Shown here in pieces: positions 53,515 to 64,000 of a DNA stretch of 64,000 bases; the stretch's first letter is position 1; each line of letters starts with the position of its first letter. The position numbers and the translations under genes were made by a program. The stretch lies in assembly GCA_023362775.1 (NCBI GenBank), contig JALMGJ010000005.1, positions 90,170,421-90,234,420 of the forward strand, given 5' to 3'. This DNA comes from Charina bottae (taxonomy: Eukaryota; Chordata; Lepidosauria; Squamata; Charinaidae). The notes beneath the pieces are model-generated. The model worked only from the letters and a program-made list of their open reading frames with translations. It was not told the origin of the DNA and made no database searches.

Positions 53515-54300
53515 CTTAAAAGTTTTGGTTTTCAAGAATGGAGAGAGAACTTATAGTATGGAGCAAAGTAAGACAGAATTTGAAGTGTAATTGTGTACCC
53601 ATGATGAATATGTAATTGCTAAAATGTATAAACTTTTGTTGAAATTTGAAATGGAAGAACAGGTTAAAGAATGTATGATAAAATGGGCTAAGAATTTTGG
53701 TTGCAATATACAGATGGATCAATTGGAAAATATGTGGTCAAAAGGGTTGAAATCTATGTTATGTTTCGATCTTAAAGAGAATTTTTATAAAATGATATAT
53801 GATCGTTGGTACATGATGCCATAGAAATTATCTAGAATGTATACAGGCATTCCAAATGTATGTTGGAAATGTGAACAACATGAAGGGACATTTTAACATG
53901 CTTGGTGGACATGTATAAAAGCTAAAAAAAATTGGATTCAAAACACACATTAGTATTTTAAAGATTAATATTCAATTGAAGCCAGAACTTTTCCTTTTAG
54001 GACTGATGGATAAACAGTTAGAAAAGTGTCATGGAAGATTATTTGAATATATGATTACTGCGGCAAGATTACTATATGCACAAAGATAGAAAGATTCGGC
54101 ATTACCCACCATGGAGGAATGGTTGGTGAAATTGACAGAACTTGCTGAGATGGATAAACTGATTACTTTGATTAGAGAAATGTCGTTATTTTCTTTTTCT
54201 TTTTTCTATCTCCTTCTTTGTCTCTTCCTTTCCTTTCTTTTTTTCTTTTTCACATTTCTTTTACTATATTTTTTTCTTTGAATGTTTTTCTTATATATAT
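53515..54300 (+). pseudogene. L1-clade LINE ORF2 3' end
   Basis: The plus strand encodes a decayed L1 ORF2 C-terminus: MIKWAKNFG...MDQLENMWSKG in 53,591-53,824, the cysteine motif CWKCEQHEGTF...HAWWTC near 53,860-53,920 (one stop inside), and EYMITAARLLYAQR...EEWLVKLTELAEMDKL near 54,045-54,170. It ends in a T/AT-rich 3' region. Several stops and frameshifts are present. Confidence 0.75.
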
Positions 54301-54485
54301 ATATAAAATCTTTTAATTAAAACTGTTTAAAAAGTGGAAAGGGAGAGAAAAAAAAAGTAGAGGGATTTGGGAAGGGAAAATACATTTTCGGGCTTTATTA
54401 TGTCCCAAGAAAAGCTTAGATGGTTTTAGAGTAGGAAGAAGGTTTGGGGGGAAAAATAGGAATTGGGTCCTACTACCTTCAGCCT

Positions 54486-55347
54486 CAAAGGGGTGTGGTG
54501 GCTCAGCGGGTAAGATGCCAGGCTTGTCGATCGGAAGGTCGCAAGTTAGGAGGTTCAAATCCCTAGCCCCATGTGACGGAGTGAGCTCCCGCACTCGACC
54601 CAGCTCTTGCCAACCTAGCAATTCGAAAGCACGCAAATGCAAGTAGATAAATAGGTACCACTTCAGTGGGATGGTAACAGCATTCTGCGTGTGTCATGCC
54701 GGCCACATGACCGCGGAAGCGTCTTCGGACAATGCTGGCTCTTCGGCTAAGAAACTGAGAGGAGCACTGGCCCCTAGACTCGGACACGACTGCACAAATG
54801 TAGTGTATGTAATTATAGGGCCACCACTAGATCACTTTTGGTGTCCATCTCAATAAACATGCATACTTTTGTGAATCAGCTCTGTTTTCAAAATAACAAG
54901 TTAAGACTAACAGACATGTTGCCACATAATGTTTTGTGACTCACAGCATAGTGTTTCAGTTGTACAAAACTAAGCCTCCACATGTAAGTTGCCATAAGAT
55001 TCTTTATAGTGTTTTCCTCAATAGGCTAACTTGGAATTTAAGTTTTCCTAGGTTTAAGTAGTAGTTTGGAGGTTCGAATCCCTAGCCCCGTGTGACGGAG
55101 TGAGCTCCCGCACTCGCCCCAGCTCTTGCCAACCTAGCAATTCGAAAGCATGCAAATGCAAGTAGATTAATATAAATGCAAGTAGATTCCCACTTTGGTG
55201 GGAAGGTAATAGCATTCCGCGTGCGTCATGCCGGCCACATGACCGTGGAAGCGTCTTCGGACAATGCTGGCTCTTCGGCTAAGAAACGGAGATGAGCACC
55301 AGCCCCTAGAGTTGGACATGACAGCACAAATGTGCGGGGGGAACCTT
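54486..55347 (+). mobile_element. Composite insertion: SINE, 260-bp spacer, truncated SINE
   Basis: A nearly full Sauria-type SINE (54,489-54,803, lacking its CTTTACC tail) is followed by about 260 bp of unrelated DNA and a 5'-truncated SINE (55,065-55,352) that has the tail. The only good direct repeat, taccttcagcct, lies outside the pair at 54,474-54,485 and 55,348-55,359, not around either SINE alone. The second SINE has a small internal duplication (gcaagtagatt). Confidence 0.7.
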
Positions 55348-55359
55348 TACCTTCAGCCT

Positions 55360-55990
55360 GAGCAGAATTTAAGGGAGAGGGTTTAGAGAAGAATGGGGTG
55401 ACGTGCTATCCTGATAAATATTTTAATAATGTGAGAGATTTGAAAATGAGTTGTTTCCCATTTTCATCTTGCCAAACATGGCTGTTTTCAATTGTTGGAC
55501 TTTTAGTTGGATCAGAATGAATTTCAGAAATCTCTTCAATTCAATAGCAAATTAAAGCATCTGAAAAAGTAGAATTAGAGAGTCTCTTTGAAGAAGAAAT
55601 GATGTCTTGCCACAAGCAGAAATTAAATTTAGAAAATTTTACTGAGTTAATAATGATACAAATGCACTTATTGAGCTGAATTATCTTTAGGAATTTGGGT
55701 AACTCAATCAGCATCTTCTCTGATTTGGCAAAGGAAAATGGGGACATTATTCTTAATGGCTACTTAATGGCATGTGCACTTAGAAAACTAATTAAACATT
55801 ATATTTAATAGATATTTTAAAAATTCATTGTGCATCCCTAATGTTTTCTTTTCAGAAACCCATTATAGATAATCTTACAAAGGAGATAATTGGAAGACTA
55901 ATAGTTTGGTTTTCAGTCTAGCAAAATAAATTTATTAGTTTGACTGTGGAGCTTATTCTAGACTTTGGCAATGATTAGCTTAGACAGGAT
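55360..55990. other. Putative intron; nothing recognised
   Basis: AT-rich with no supported features. Confidence 0.35.
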
Positions 55991-55999
55991 CCACCAATG

Positions 56000-56580
56000 T
56001 GTATCAGCCCGCACTACTAGATCCTCAAGGGAGGAACTCTGTGTGGTTCCAAACTTCCAGGAGATGAGGGGAGCCAAGGCTGCAGGCACTGATGTTGTGG
56101 AATGGTCTCTCCATGGAGGTCACCCCTTTTTGATAGCCTTCAGAAGGCTGCTAAAAACTAAGGTTTTCCAGAGAGTTTCATCTACTCTGCCATCTTTGAC
56201 TTATTTTTTATTACTACAATGCAGGACATTGTGTTTTCATCTTACCATGGATTTTTTTTAAAAAAAATATCTTGTATGCCACCAAGAGTCATGAAATTGT
56301 ATGGCAGAGCTTTCCAAACTTTTCATGTTGGCGATACACCAACAGTGGCGGCGCGGCCTGCGGTGTCCTGGTGTGCCACGCGCAAACCCGGAAGCGCTGA
56401 TGGGGGAACCGGAAGAAGCGGCACCCCCGCCAATCACCGCCGCCGTTCCCCCCATCAGCGCTTCCGGGTTTGCGCGCGACACACCACGACACCGCAGGCG
56501 ACAGTAGTGTTGCAACACACACTTTGGAAAGCTATGTTGTATGGGATACAGATACCGCAAATAAATAAATTTTCCAATTC
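56000..56580 (+). repeat. L2-like LINE 3' end, interrupted by a hAT element
   Basis: The sequence around ggaatggtctctccatggag and tagccttcagaaggctgcta reads like an L2/CR1 3' region. It then has the tail module gccaccaagagtcatgaaat, which resumes after the hAT element as gggatacagataccgcaaat plus (AATA)n. Confidence 0.5.
56305..56536. mobile_element. hAT-type miniature element, family A, long-hairpin subtype
   Basis: Ends cagagctttccaaactttt and ctttggaaagctatg; perfect 8-bp target duplication ttgtatgg (56,297-56,304 and 56,537-56,544). The middle is a GC-rich inverted repeat with arms of about 30 bp (56,379-56,408 and 56,446-56,477) and one indel. Confidence 0.9.
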
Positions 56581-56584
56581 AGAT

Positions 56585-58500
56585 AGGGAGAGACTTTTCT
56601 TCTTCGGTTTTTTCAATGAACACGTAGCGTGCATTCATGAAGTGGTCAGGGAGCTGATTAATCAATGTCATATAATAAAGCAGAACTCTTGTTCTCTATT
56701 TAATCCCTGGGAAATGGTGTGAGACCTCCTAATAAATTAAATTCAATTGTTTCATTATAAAATCCACCTTGTAGTTATTTTGTCCAAGGGCAACCTTGAG
56801 ATGAGAAGAAAAGTTCTTAGGCAGTTGAAGTGTTCCTTTAGTGGTATGGCTATCGGTAGATTTGACTATCACCTCATTCCTTCTGAGATCTAGCTGGTTA
56901 GTGGGTATTTATAGATGGTGGGGGCTATCACTAAATGTTTTAGAGTATTTTTGTGCATCATGTATATGTGACCCTGTCCCTGGGGTCTATAAAAATACAT
57001 TGAAAATTTTTGTTATGACACTTGGAATTGTTTTGAATGCATCAGCAGTAGATGTATGGATTTTGAGATAGCCCAGAGAGTTACAGAACATGAAAGAGGT
57101 GGACATCATCATTCCAGAAAGGAAGCCTAACTTGTTAACCACAAACTCTGAGATTGTGTGTTCTTCTTAGGTCTGCTATGAAAGCTCTCACAACCCATAG
57201 TTGAGGTGACCTACCTAGGTGCTCATTTGTGTGACATCAGCAAATGCCCTTTCTTCTGGGTTGGGTGAGATGACACTAGGATGTTCAGTTCCTATTTGGC
57301 ACCTTTTTGGAGACTACTTAGCCCAAAGAGACGGACATGTTCTAACCGGGGGGAAGATGGAAACCATATTTTCCTTTAGCATCAATTTAAAAGTTCAGTT
57401 TTAAAGTATTAATAGGTGTCAGACTTTGCCACTACTCAGTATACTCATAGTGCATCCTGCTCACTCAGTTGCATAATAATAGCTTACACTGTACTTAAAG
57501 GATGGTTGGCATTTGCTTACTTAAATGGACTGAAAAGAATGATAAGATAAGTTTTCCCCCCAGTATTTAAATGAGCAATATTTTGACTCCCCAAAACATT
57601 CACATTCATTGGACAGGTAGGCTTCCCTCTTCTCTATCATATTAATGCAGATGAATCTTAGTTTTGGAACTTCAAATGAATGGAAGTTCACATTAGGGTG
57701 TTTTTTTTTTAATGAAACTTAAATTCAGTTCATTATGGAGCTTTTTAAGAATGTCTTCTTAATTGATAAATTCAGTTAACGACTCAGCTAATCAGTTAAT
57801 TTGATTTGGTAATTTATTTCACTTCCATTTTGGTCCGAGGAGGTGATGTGTTCGTGGATGTGTGACAGAGAGACATTAGCAGTTGAATACTATACATGTT
57901 GTGGACCATGTTTTTTTCTGTTAGTCGAGGACCCTCTCTTTCTGTGTCTCCGTCTCTTACCAGCTGTCCTGCTGGCTGGGACTGCTTAGAGCTGTAGTTG
58001 AACAGAATCTGCAAAACCAAGATTTCCTTCCGATGGATGGTGAATAATGTATGCTTCCTTAATTGCTCCACAGATTTAAAAGCCCAATATGAAAGGTTCC
58101 TAAAGCCACTCCTACTTGTAGAAAGAGAAAAAGATGTCCAGGAACAGTGAAGATAACCATTTCAGATGGTGGGAAGAGCAATTTTGAGGCTATGCTTACA
58201 TTTGGATTTAGGAGTCAATAGTGCAAGGCTAAACCTGGATACTTAGCATTCCATGGGGTTTATTCCCCAAGTTAGTTGCATCGAGGCTTGCCTGTACATT
58301 ACCTCTTTTTTTAAAAGCACAAAATATTACACACAAACTCTTTTTCCTCTACAACTTACTTTGGAAAATTATCCCAACCTTTTTTTTTTAATTACATGTA
58401 TCCAAACGAAGTGCAGCAGGATGGCTGTTAGGGAAAAGACAGTTATTTTACAGCGTAGGCTGTTTTTTGAAAAATCCTAACTCACATCCTTTGAACATTT
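56585..58500. other. Putative intron; nothing recognised
   Basis: Short frames on both strands and no repeat family that I can assign. Confidence 0.35.
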
Positions 58501-58506
58501 GGAATT

Positions 58507-58575
58507 TGGAACTTACTTACTTACTTATTGATTGATTGGATTTATCACCGCCCAACTCCCCCAAGGGGGAGTCTT
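58507..58575 (-). repeat. LINE 3' tail module
   Basis: Minus strand: ccccttgggggagttgggcg, gtgataaatcc and a (CAAT/TAAG)-type simple tail. Confidence 0.5.
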
Positions 58576-58579
58576 AGTC

Positions 58580-59268
58580 TTCTGTGAACTTAGTCTTCTG
58601 TGTCTTGAGCGTCCATTTTTCTGCTCGCTTTAACTTCAGCAAAGCCCTCTCCTTTCACAGTCTGATACATTTCTTCATTAAAAGGCTTCCTTATTTAATT
58701 CCAGGTTATTCCAGAAGGAAATACTCCATTGCTTGGTAATGGGTAGAACTGTAGTCTTCTGGCAGCTGCTGTTTCCTATTTATTTGCTGGGATGGTTGTG
58801 ATGTGCTGGAGAGAGAGAAGAAAATGGTCCAGTTAAAATAAAGCATACTGAGAAATACTCCCGTTTTTGCTTCCCAGAAACTTCCTGAAGTCTTCCTTGA
58901 TTCTGAGTTATAGCTGAAGGCTTTTGCTATTGCCTCTTGAGTGTTCTGTGGTAAAACTGAAGAGACCTCCAGCTATGTTGAACCACTATTAAGAAACAAA
59001 TTGTTTAAGCACATGGCTTGTGATGCTGGGGTTTCTTCTACGTCAGGTTTTTCTAAAGGGAGGTGGGTAATTTTCCCTCCAGAAATGTGTAGCGATGCCC
59101 ACTGCAAGCCACAATGGTGCTCAAATGATGCCATGCATGTGGTGACCCCATGGCACAAATCTGCCTTTACATACCTACTGTGCTGGCTAGCCTCGAGTAT
59201 CAAGTTACACAGAGACTCTGCTTGTGAGCTGCAGGCAGGAATTCACTCACCAACAGCCAGAAGTTATG
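58580..59268. other. Putative intron; nothing recognised
   Basis: A 114-codon plus-strand frame at 58,941 overlaps a minus-strand one; neither has a motif. Confidence 0.3.
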
Positions 59269-59269
59269 C

Positions 59270-60217
59270 TGTAGGGAAAAGCTGAGAGAGAAGTCCAGAG
59301 TTCGTTTGCCAAAGTCAGAGTTAATCCAGAAGACAACCGATATTCCAAAGCCAGGTCAGGGGTGGTAACAGGTAGGTCAGCGAGAAGTCAAAGCCAAGTC
59401 AAGGAGTCCAGAAAACAGAGTAACAGTAGTCCAAACCGAGTCAGGAAATCAGGAATCAAGCCAGGTTGCCAGAGTGGTCGCGAAGCCAATATGCTACATT
59501 GCTCCCACAACCCACTCACCGCTCTGCTGGTTATTTATTAGGAGTTTAGGAGCTGTCATCTGGGTCCTGCAAAGACTCCACTTCTCCTCTGTGTAAATCT
59601 CTTGCAGCTAACCAGGCACTTCTCCTTCTGTCCTTTAAGGCGAGGTGTACACGCCTTCGTCTCTGCCCTTTGGGTGATTCAGGTGAGCTGGGAGTCTGAT
59701 GGGATCCAGCTGGCTGCTGGCTAGAGGGTGGGGACAAACCACCATCCCCGGCTTGCTCCCCTGTAGCCTCAGTTATTGGCTGCTGGCTAGAGGGTAGGGA
59801 CAAACCACCATCCCCGGCTTGCTCCCCTGTAGCCTCGGTTATTGGCTGCTGGCTAGAGGGTAGGGACAAACCACCATCCCCAGCTTGCTCCCCTGTAGCC
59901 TCGGGTATTGGCTGCTGGCTAGAGGGTGGGGACAAACCACCATCCCCGGCTTGCTCCCCTGTAGCCTCGGGTATTGGCTGCTGGCTAGAGGGTAGGGACA
60001 AACCACCATCCCCAGCTTGCTCCCCTGTAGCCTCGGGTATTGCCAACTCCCCACTGCCCTGTGGTGCTAGGTCTTCGTCTGGGGCCGTTCCTGTGTCTGG
60101 GACTTCATCTGGTTCAGTCCCCTGGGGGTTCACCAGGGGCAGCTCGTCTTCTGACTCCTCACTGAAGTCCTGGGGCAGAGGCTGAACCAGGACACCTACA
60201 TGCCAACATCTGTCACA
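59270..60217 (-). mobile_element. LTR-like relic with internal minisatellite
   Basis: On the minus strand it runs TGTGACAGATGTTGG to TTTTCCCTACA, that is TG...CA, with a TATA/poly(A)-like taataaata near 59,533. The boundaries are uncertain because flanking repeats do not match well. A proline-glutamate-rich open frame and five copies of a 66-bp repeat lie inside. The LTR reading is inference from ends and composition. Confidence 0.4.
59546..60133 (-). CDS. Open frame with five 22-residue repeats, in an LTR-like element
   Basis: The 195-codon frame starts on GTG within a longer open stretch, so its true start is not known. Residues about 30-140 are five copies of a 22-residue unit, EATGEQAGDGG plus LSxPSSQQPI, encoded by a 66-bp minisatellite; copies differ by single codons (P/T, L/P). 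The C-terminus is basic (GQRRRRVHLALKDRRRSAWL). No known enzyme domain is visible. It could be a coding remnant of a retroelement or simply an open non-coding repeat. I do not assign a function. Confidence 0.35.
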   Translation of the reverse strand: MNPQGTEPDEVPDTGTAPDEDLAPQGSGELAIPEATGEQAGDGGLSLPSSQQPIPEATGEQAGDGGLSPPSSQQPIPEATGEQAGDGGLSLPSSQQPITEATGEQAGDGGLSLPSSQQPITEATGEQAGDGGLSPPSSQQPAGSHQTPSSPESPKGQRRRRVHLALKDRRRSAWLAARDLHRGEVESLQDPDDSS

Positions 60218-60533
60218 AATACGAAGTCATGTTTGTGTCATGACTGCACATTTGGCCCTCTCCCCTCCCCCTTGCGATGCTCATGAAAATGTGAAGATCA
60301 GAAGGGAGAGTGTCTTGAAAGTTTTCTGGGGGGTGGGAGGGAATTTGGGAGAAAAGTGGAGCCCTGTTTGGCCTTCCTGCAACATCAGCAATTTGAATAA
60401 AAATTATGCTTCCCAAAATATTGGGTGGGTTTACGTTAGTCAAGGCTCAAATGGAGTAGGATCAGTTGTGGTTCAGCATATTGTGGGACTAAGCCAAGGC
60501 TTAGTGATTGAATTGTTAACCCAGGTTTAGCAT

Positions 60534-61221
60534 TCATTCAGTCGCTTCCGACTCTTCGTGACTTCATGGACCAGCCCACGCCAGAGCGTCCTGTTGGCCG
60601 TTGCCACCCCCAGCTCCCCCACGGCTGAGTCCGTCACCTCCAGAATATCATCCATCCATCTTGCCCTTGGTCGGCCCCTCTTCCTTTTGCCTTCCACTTT
60701 CCCTAGCATCAGCTGCTTCTCCAGGGTATCCTGTCTTCTCATTATGTGGCCAAAGTACTTCAGTTTTGCCTTGAATATCATTCCCTCAAGTGAGCAGTCT
60801 GGCTTGATTTCCTGGAGTATGGACTGGTTTGATCTTCTTGCAGTCCAAGGCACTCTCAGAATTTTCCTCCAACACCACAGTGCAAAAGCATCTATCTTCC
60901 TTCGCTCAGCCTTCCTTATGGTCCAGCTCTCACAGCCATAGGTTACTACAGGGAATACCATTGCTTTAACTACAGTATGCGGACCTTTGTTGTCAGTGTG
61001 ATGTCTCTGCTCTTAACTATTTTATCAAGATTTGCCATTGCTCTCCTCCCAAGAAGTAGACGTCTTCTTATTTCCTGGCTGCAGTCAGCATCTGCAGTAA
61101 TCTTTGCGCCTAGAAATACAAAGTCTGTCACTGCCTCCACTTTTTCTCCCTCTATTTGCCAGTTATCAATCAAGCTGGTTGCCATAATCTTGGTTTTTTT
61201 GAGGTTTAACTGCAACCCAGC
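60534..61221 (-). mobile_element. RTE LINE 3' fragment (5'-truncated)
   Basis: Two minus-strand frames (61,233-60,970 and 60,961-60,527) hold the post-YADD part of RT (LQLNLKKTKIMATSLIDNWQ), then AMVFPVVTYGCESWTIRK and the end VHEVTKSRKRLNE; a 4-5 base insertion near 60,970 shifts the frame. Same family as at 26-29 kb. The usual ttgttgttt 3' end is missing. Confidence 0.87.
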
Positions 61222-61229
61222 TGTATCGT

Positions 61230-61980
61230 ACACAAACCATAATAAATCATTTGTTTTTTAAGAATGAGAGACTGTTATTTACAAATTAGGCAGTTTGTTT
61301 ATCTACAGATCAAAAGATTCTGCTCTACTGTTTGGGCCCAAGATGAACTAGGGCAGTGGAACCTAAAGTCCTTTGGACATGCTTAGATAAGAAATCAAAT
61401 TATAAAAAATGGGGCCCATTCATTTCTTTAAACAGGAAGGAGGATTAAAGTTGATTGTAATTATGTAAAAGCAATATATAGCCCAAAAATCGTATTGCAT
61501 GAATAACACAAGGTAAAAATAATTCATGATTTCATATGATTGATATAATATCAGTGAACAAATCATTTCTTTGGTTAACTGGCAAGAAACCATTAGAGGT
61601 TTTTTTCCCCTTAGTTGTTGTGCATATTATGGAGGCAGACATGAAATGAAAACTCTGATAATCCAAAACACATACAGGAATCAACATCAGTAAACATGGC
61701 ATCTTTCCATGTGATTTAATTTGTACAGCCTTTAATGCAATTTCTGTTGCTTCTCATTTTCTGTTTCATAAGTGAAGTGCGAAGGGCTTAAATTCACAAC
61801 TCTTTTTGCAGAACCTATCAGAAACGATTGTGTGTTTTAAGAGGTAGTTTTAAGATGCTCTTTTGTGTCAAGAACTGGGTTGAAGCATATAGGAAGTGCG
61901 GACTTATCTGGAGGGAGAATCAACAAGGGGCAAGGGTTTTATGGCAGCTGTCTTGACTTTTTGACCCTCTGTGGATGCCC
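61230..61980. other. Putative intron; nothing recognised
   Basis: Its last part (ctgtcttgactttttgaccc, then gtggatgcccctgaag) resembles pieces near 3.87 and 42.78 kb and may be a dispersed repeat. No exon supported. Confidence 0.35.
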
Positions 61981-61989
61981 CTGAAGTGC

Positions 61990-62124
61990 AAACGGTAGTG
62001 GGTCAATTTGCTGCACACAAGACTTGGAAGCGTGGAAGAAAATCCAAACTCGGTGGATTTTCCTGTGGCCACTGCTATTAGGCCGATTAGTGGAATAATG
62101 TTGACTGTTTTGTGTTGTGTAAAT
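61990..62124 (-). pseudogene. ND5: NUMT: mitochondrial ND5 fragment, downstream part
   Basis: Minus strand, mitochondrial code: FTQHKTVNIIPLIGLMAVA then TGKSTEFG, matching the conserved PLLGL...ATGKS region of ND5 (NADH dehydrogenase subunit 5, inner mitochondrial membrane). Beyond it the frame is disturbed. It continues the ND5 fragment on the other side of the hAT element. Confidence 0.8.
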
Positions 62125-62351
62125 CAGGGGTCCCCTACCTGTGGGCCATGGCCCACTAGTGGGCCGTGGCCTGTTAGGAACTGGGCCGCGGGGCTCCTGC
62201 CTGCAAACCCCGCCCCCAGTGCTTGTGATTGGCTCCCGCCTGCAAACCCCACCCCCCGATCCGCAGAAATCCCGGAAACCCCGCCCCCCGGTCCGCAGAA
62301 AAATAGTCTTTTGAAACCGGTCCCTGGTGCCAGAAAGGTTGGGGACCCCTG
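62125..62351. mobile_element. hAT-type miniature element, family B, inside the NUMT
   Basis: Ends caggggtcccctacctg and ggttggggacccctg. The interior holds GC-box/CCAAT-like units in reverse orientation (attggctcccgcctgcaaac). It splits ND5 sequence cleanly, although the 8-bp flanks (gtgtaaat, gtagttct) have diverged. Confidence 0.85.
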
Positions 62352-62710
62352 GTAGTTCTTGGATATTTAGGGATGAGAAGGATATTAATTACACGGGTTA
62401 TAATGAGGCCAGTATCTCCAATTTGGTTGTAAATAATGCCTTCTAGGGCTGCACTGTTGGCATCTGATCAGGCATGTCTTCATCCAATTAGTAGGAAGGA
62501 TATGATGCCCACACCTTCCCAGCCGATAAAGAATTGGAATATGTTGTTGGATATGATGATGATGAGCATAGCGATGAGGAAGGTGAAGAGGTGTTTAATA
62601 AATTTGTTGATATACAATATACCATGTTGAGAATTCTACGATGGATCATGTTACGAATAGGATCTGGTTGGTTTATATCAACATTGAAAGACCTTAAATT
62701 CCTCGTGCTT
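62352..62710 (-). pseudogene. ND5: NUMT: mitochondrial ND5 fragment, upstream part
   Basis: Minus strand with UGA as Trp reads [14 protein letters not shown], then after a small frame-shifting deletion [51 protein letters not shown] and GIIYNQIGDTGLII. This is the highly conserved core of ND5. In the standard code the Trp codons TGA would be stops, which fits mitochondrial origin. Sequence upstream of LFVTWS is only partly alignable. It is a dead nuclear copy. Confidence 0.9.
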
Positions 62711-62714
62711 CCAT

Positions 62715-63425
62715 ATAAAACACCTTTTGGTTCCTGTGTGTAATTAGTGAATCCCTTTCAAAGTTAATGAATGTCCATATGGCTCTTGAAGATCCTGCAG
62801 CTGATTATGTTCCTATGAGAGTGGAACATGAAAAGCTAAGCCACCTTTTTCCAACGTTGATATCTCAAGGTGAGTTTCTGTGATGGTAATGGAGTTCCCG
62901 TGCATCTAAGGTCAAATGAAATAATGCACAAAGTTCACATTGCCCCACCCGACTCCAGCTTTTCCTTAACACGATGGGCCAATCTGAATCAAGAACACAA
63001 TGCGTGCAGAATGGAAAACCAAATACTTTCCCCAGTTCTCTTTCTTGGTGCTGTTGACTAGAGAGAAAGATGCCATACGTTGCAAGAGAAATTTGGCAGT
63101 CTTGTCTTTAATGTGCATACCACATGTCCTTGCTGTGTGGTTTTGTAGTATCATTACATGTTCACTTATCTTGGAACATTAACTTAACCAACGAAAAGGA
63201 TGTAATGCCCTGGGCCAAAAAAGCCCTGTTGCTTTCCTGAAAGCATTCCAACATCAGACCCAACCATGCTGGGCTTCTACTTGTAGAACAATAGCGAAGA
63301 TGAGTGAAGAGGGCCACGTCTGTTTCCTTTCTTTGGCTATTCCTTCCTGTTTATCATTCAGGACATTCATACAGCTCTTGTACTACTTTTCATTCTTTAA
63401 TTATAGGAAGTTCGTGTTCATGTAG
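62715..63425. other. Putative intron; nothing recognised
   Basis: Short frames without motif. No repeat assigned. Confidence 0.3.
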
Positions 63426-63429
63426 CTTT

Positions 63430-63600
63430 TTGTGGCAATAAGGTAGAAGTGGCTAGTGACTGCCTTTTTGAGGATGCTTTGCAATTTTCCAGGTTAGTGC
63501 CCCACCCTGGCATATCCTGGTGGTCTCTCTCTGTGGTGCTAACCAAATCTAATTCTACCTAGCATTATGGGGCCAGCCAAGATTAGCTAGATGCTGTCAC
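63430..63600 (-). repeat. 5S rRNA-derived SINE-like relic
   Basis: Minus strand order gattcggtt-like, agcaccacagagagagacca, ccaggatatgcc resembles the 5S-like repeats at 16-17 kb. A SINE has inserted at its end. Confidence 0.45.
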
Positions 63601-63604
63601 CTAG

Positions 63605-63937
63605 TAAAGTAAAGGTTCCCCCCGCACATTTGTGCAGTCGTGTCTGACTCCAGGGGCCGGTGCTCATCCCCGTTTGTTAGCCGAAGAGCCAGCGTTGTCC
63701 GAAGACGCTTCCGCGGTCATCTGGCCAGCATGACGCACGCGGAACGCTGTTACCTTCCCACCAAAGTGGTACCTATTAATCTACTTGCATTTGCATGCTT
63801 TCGAATTGCTAGGTTGGCAAGAGCTGGGGCTAGTGCGGGAGCTCACTCCGTCACGCAGGGCTAGGGATTCGAACCTCCGAACTTGCGATCTTCTGATCGA
63901 CAAGCCTGGCGTCTTACCCGCTGAGCCACCACACCCC
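63605..63937 (-). mobile_element. Sauria-type SINE, full length
   Basis: Minus strand: tRNA head (gtggtggctcagcgggtaag, ggttcgaatccctagccc), centre and tail (gagtcagacacgactgcaca, ggggggaacctttac). A perfect 13-bp target duplication, tgctgtcacctag, lies at 63,592-63,604 and 63,938-63,950. Confidence 0.92.
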
Positions 63938-64000
63938 TGCTGTCACCTAGCTGGGCTTTAATAATGGTTTAATAATGGTTGTTTTTATAAAAAGGAGTTG

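Overview
This window is vertebrate nuclear DNA, most probably from a squamate reptile (lizard, gecko or snake). The evidence is the repeat set: tRNA-derived Sauria-type SINEs, a BovB/RTE LINE whose 3' end matches the SINE tails, Penelope-like elements (PLEs), an L1 and an L2-clade fragment, several hAT-type miniature elements, solo LTRs and many long microsatellites. There is no operon structure, and nearly all long open frames are repeat-derived or accidental. I could not determine the species.

Layout. Positions 1-35.8 kb read as intergenic or upstream sequence loaded with transposons: a PLE foldback at 6.8-7.4 kb inside a 103-bp direct duplication, a 1.37-kb PLE inverted dimer at 10.47-11.84 kb encoding a GIY-YIG domain on both strands, an old full-length RTE element at 26.0-29.2 kb, and an intact 3.2-kb BovB LINE at 31.46-34.67 kb. 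A CpG island at about 35.9-38.0 kb carries the only convincing host-gene signal: a 46-base first coding exon at 37,778-37,823 (signal-peptide-like, phase-1 splice donor). The rest, 38-64 kb, then reads as its first intron. It contains more PLE relics, hAT elements inserted in one another, two or three LTR relics, an L1 3' end, SINEs and a nuclear copy of mitochondrial ND5 (about 62.0-62.7 kb) split by a hAT element.

The most interesting points are: (1) the BovB element has an uninterrupted 1,028-codon EN-RT frame, recognisable catalytic motifs and a perfect 9-bp target-site duplication; (2) two PLE families, at four loci, carry a hammerhead-ribozyme-like core, and three of the four PLE insertions with visible termini are inverted pairs bounded by direct repeats of very different length (12, 12 and 103 bp); (3) the ND5 NUMT is recognisable only on the minus strand with UGA read as Trp; (4) one hAT family spreads tandem GC-box/CCAAT modules and another spreads perfect GC-rich hairpins. 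All family names come from motif recognition by eye; no database search was run.
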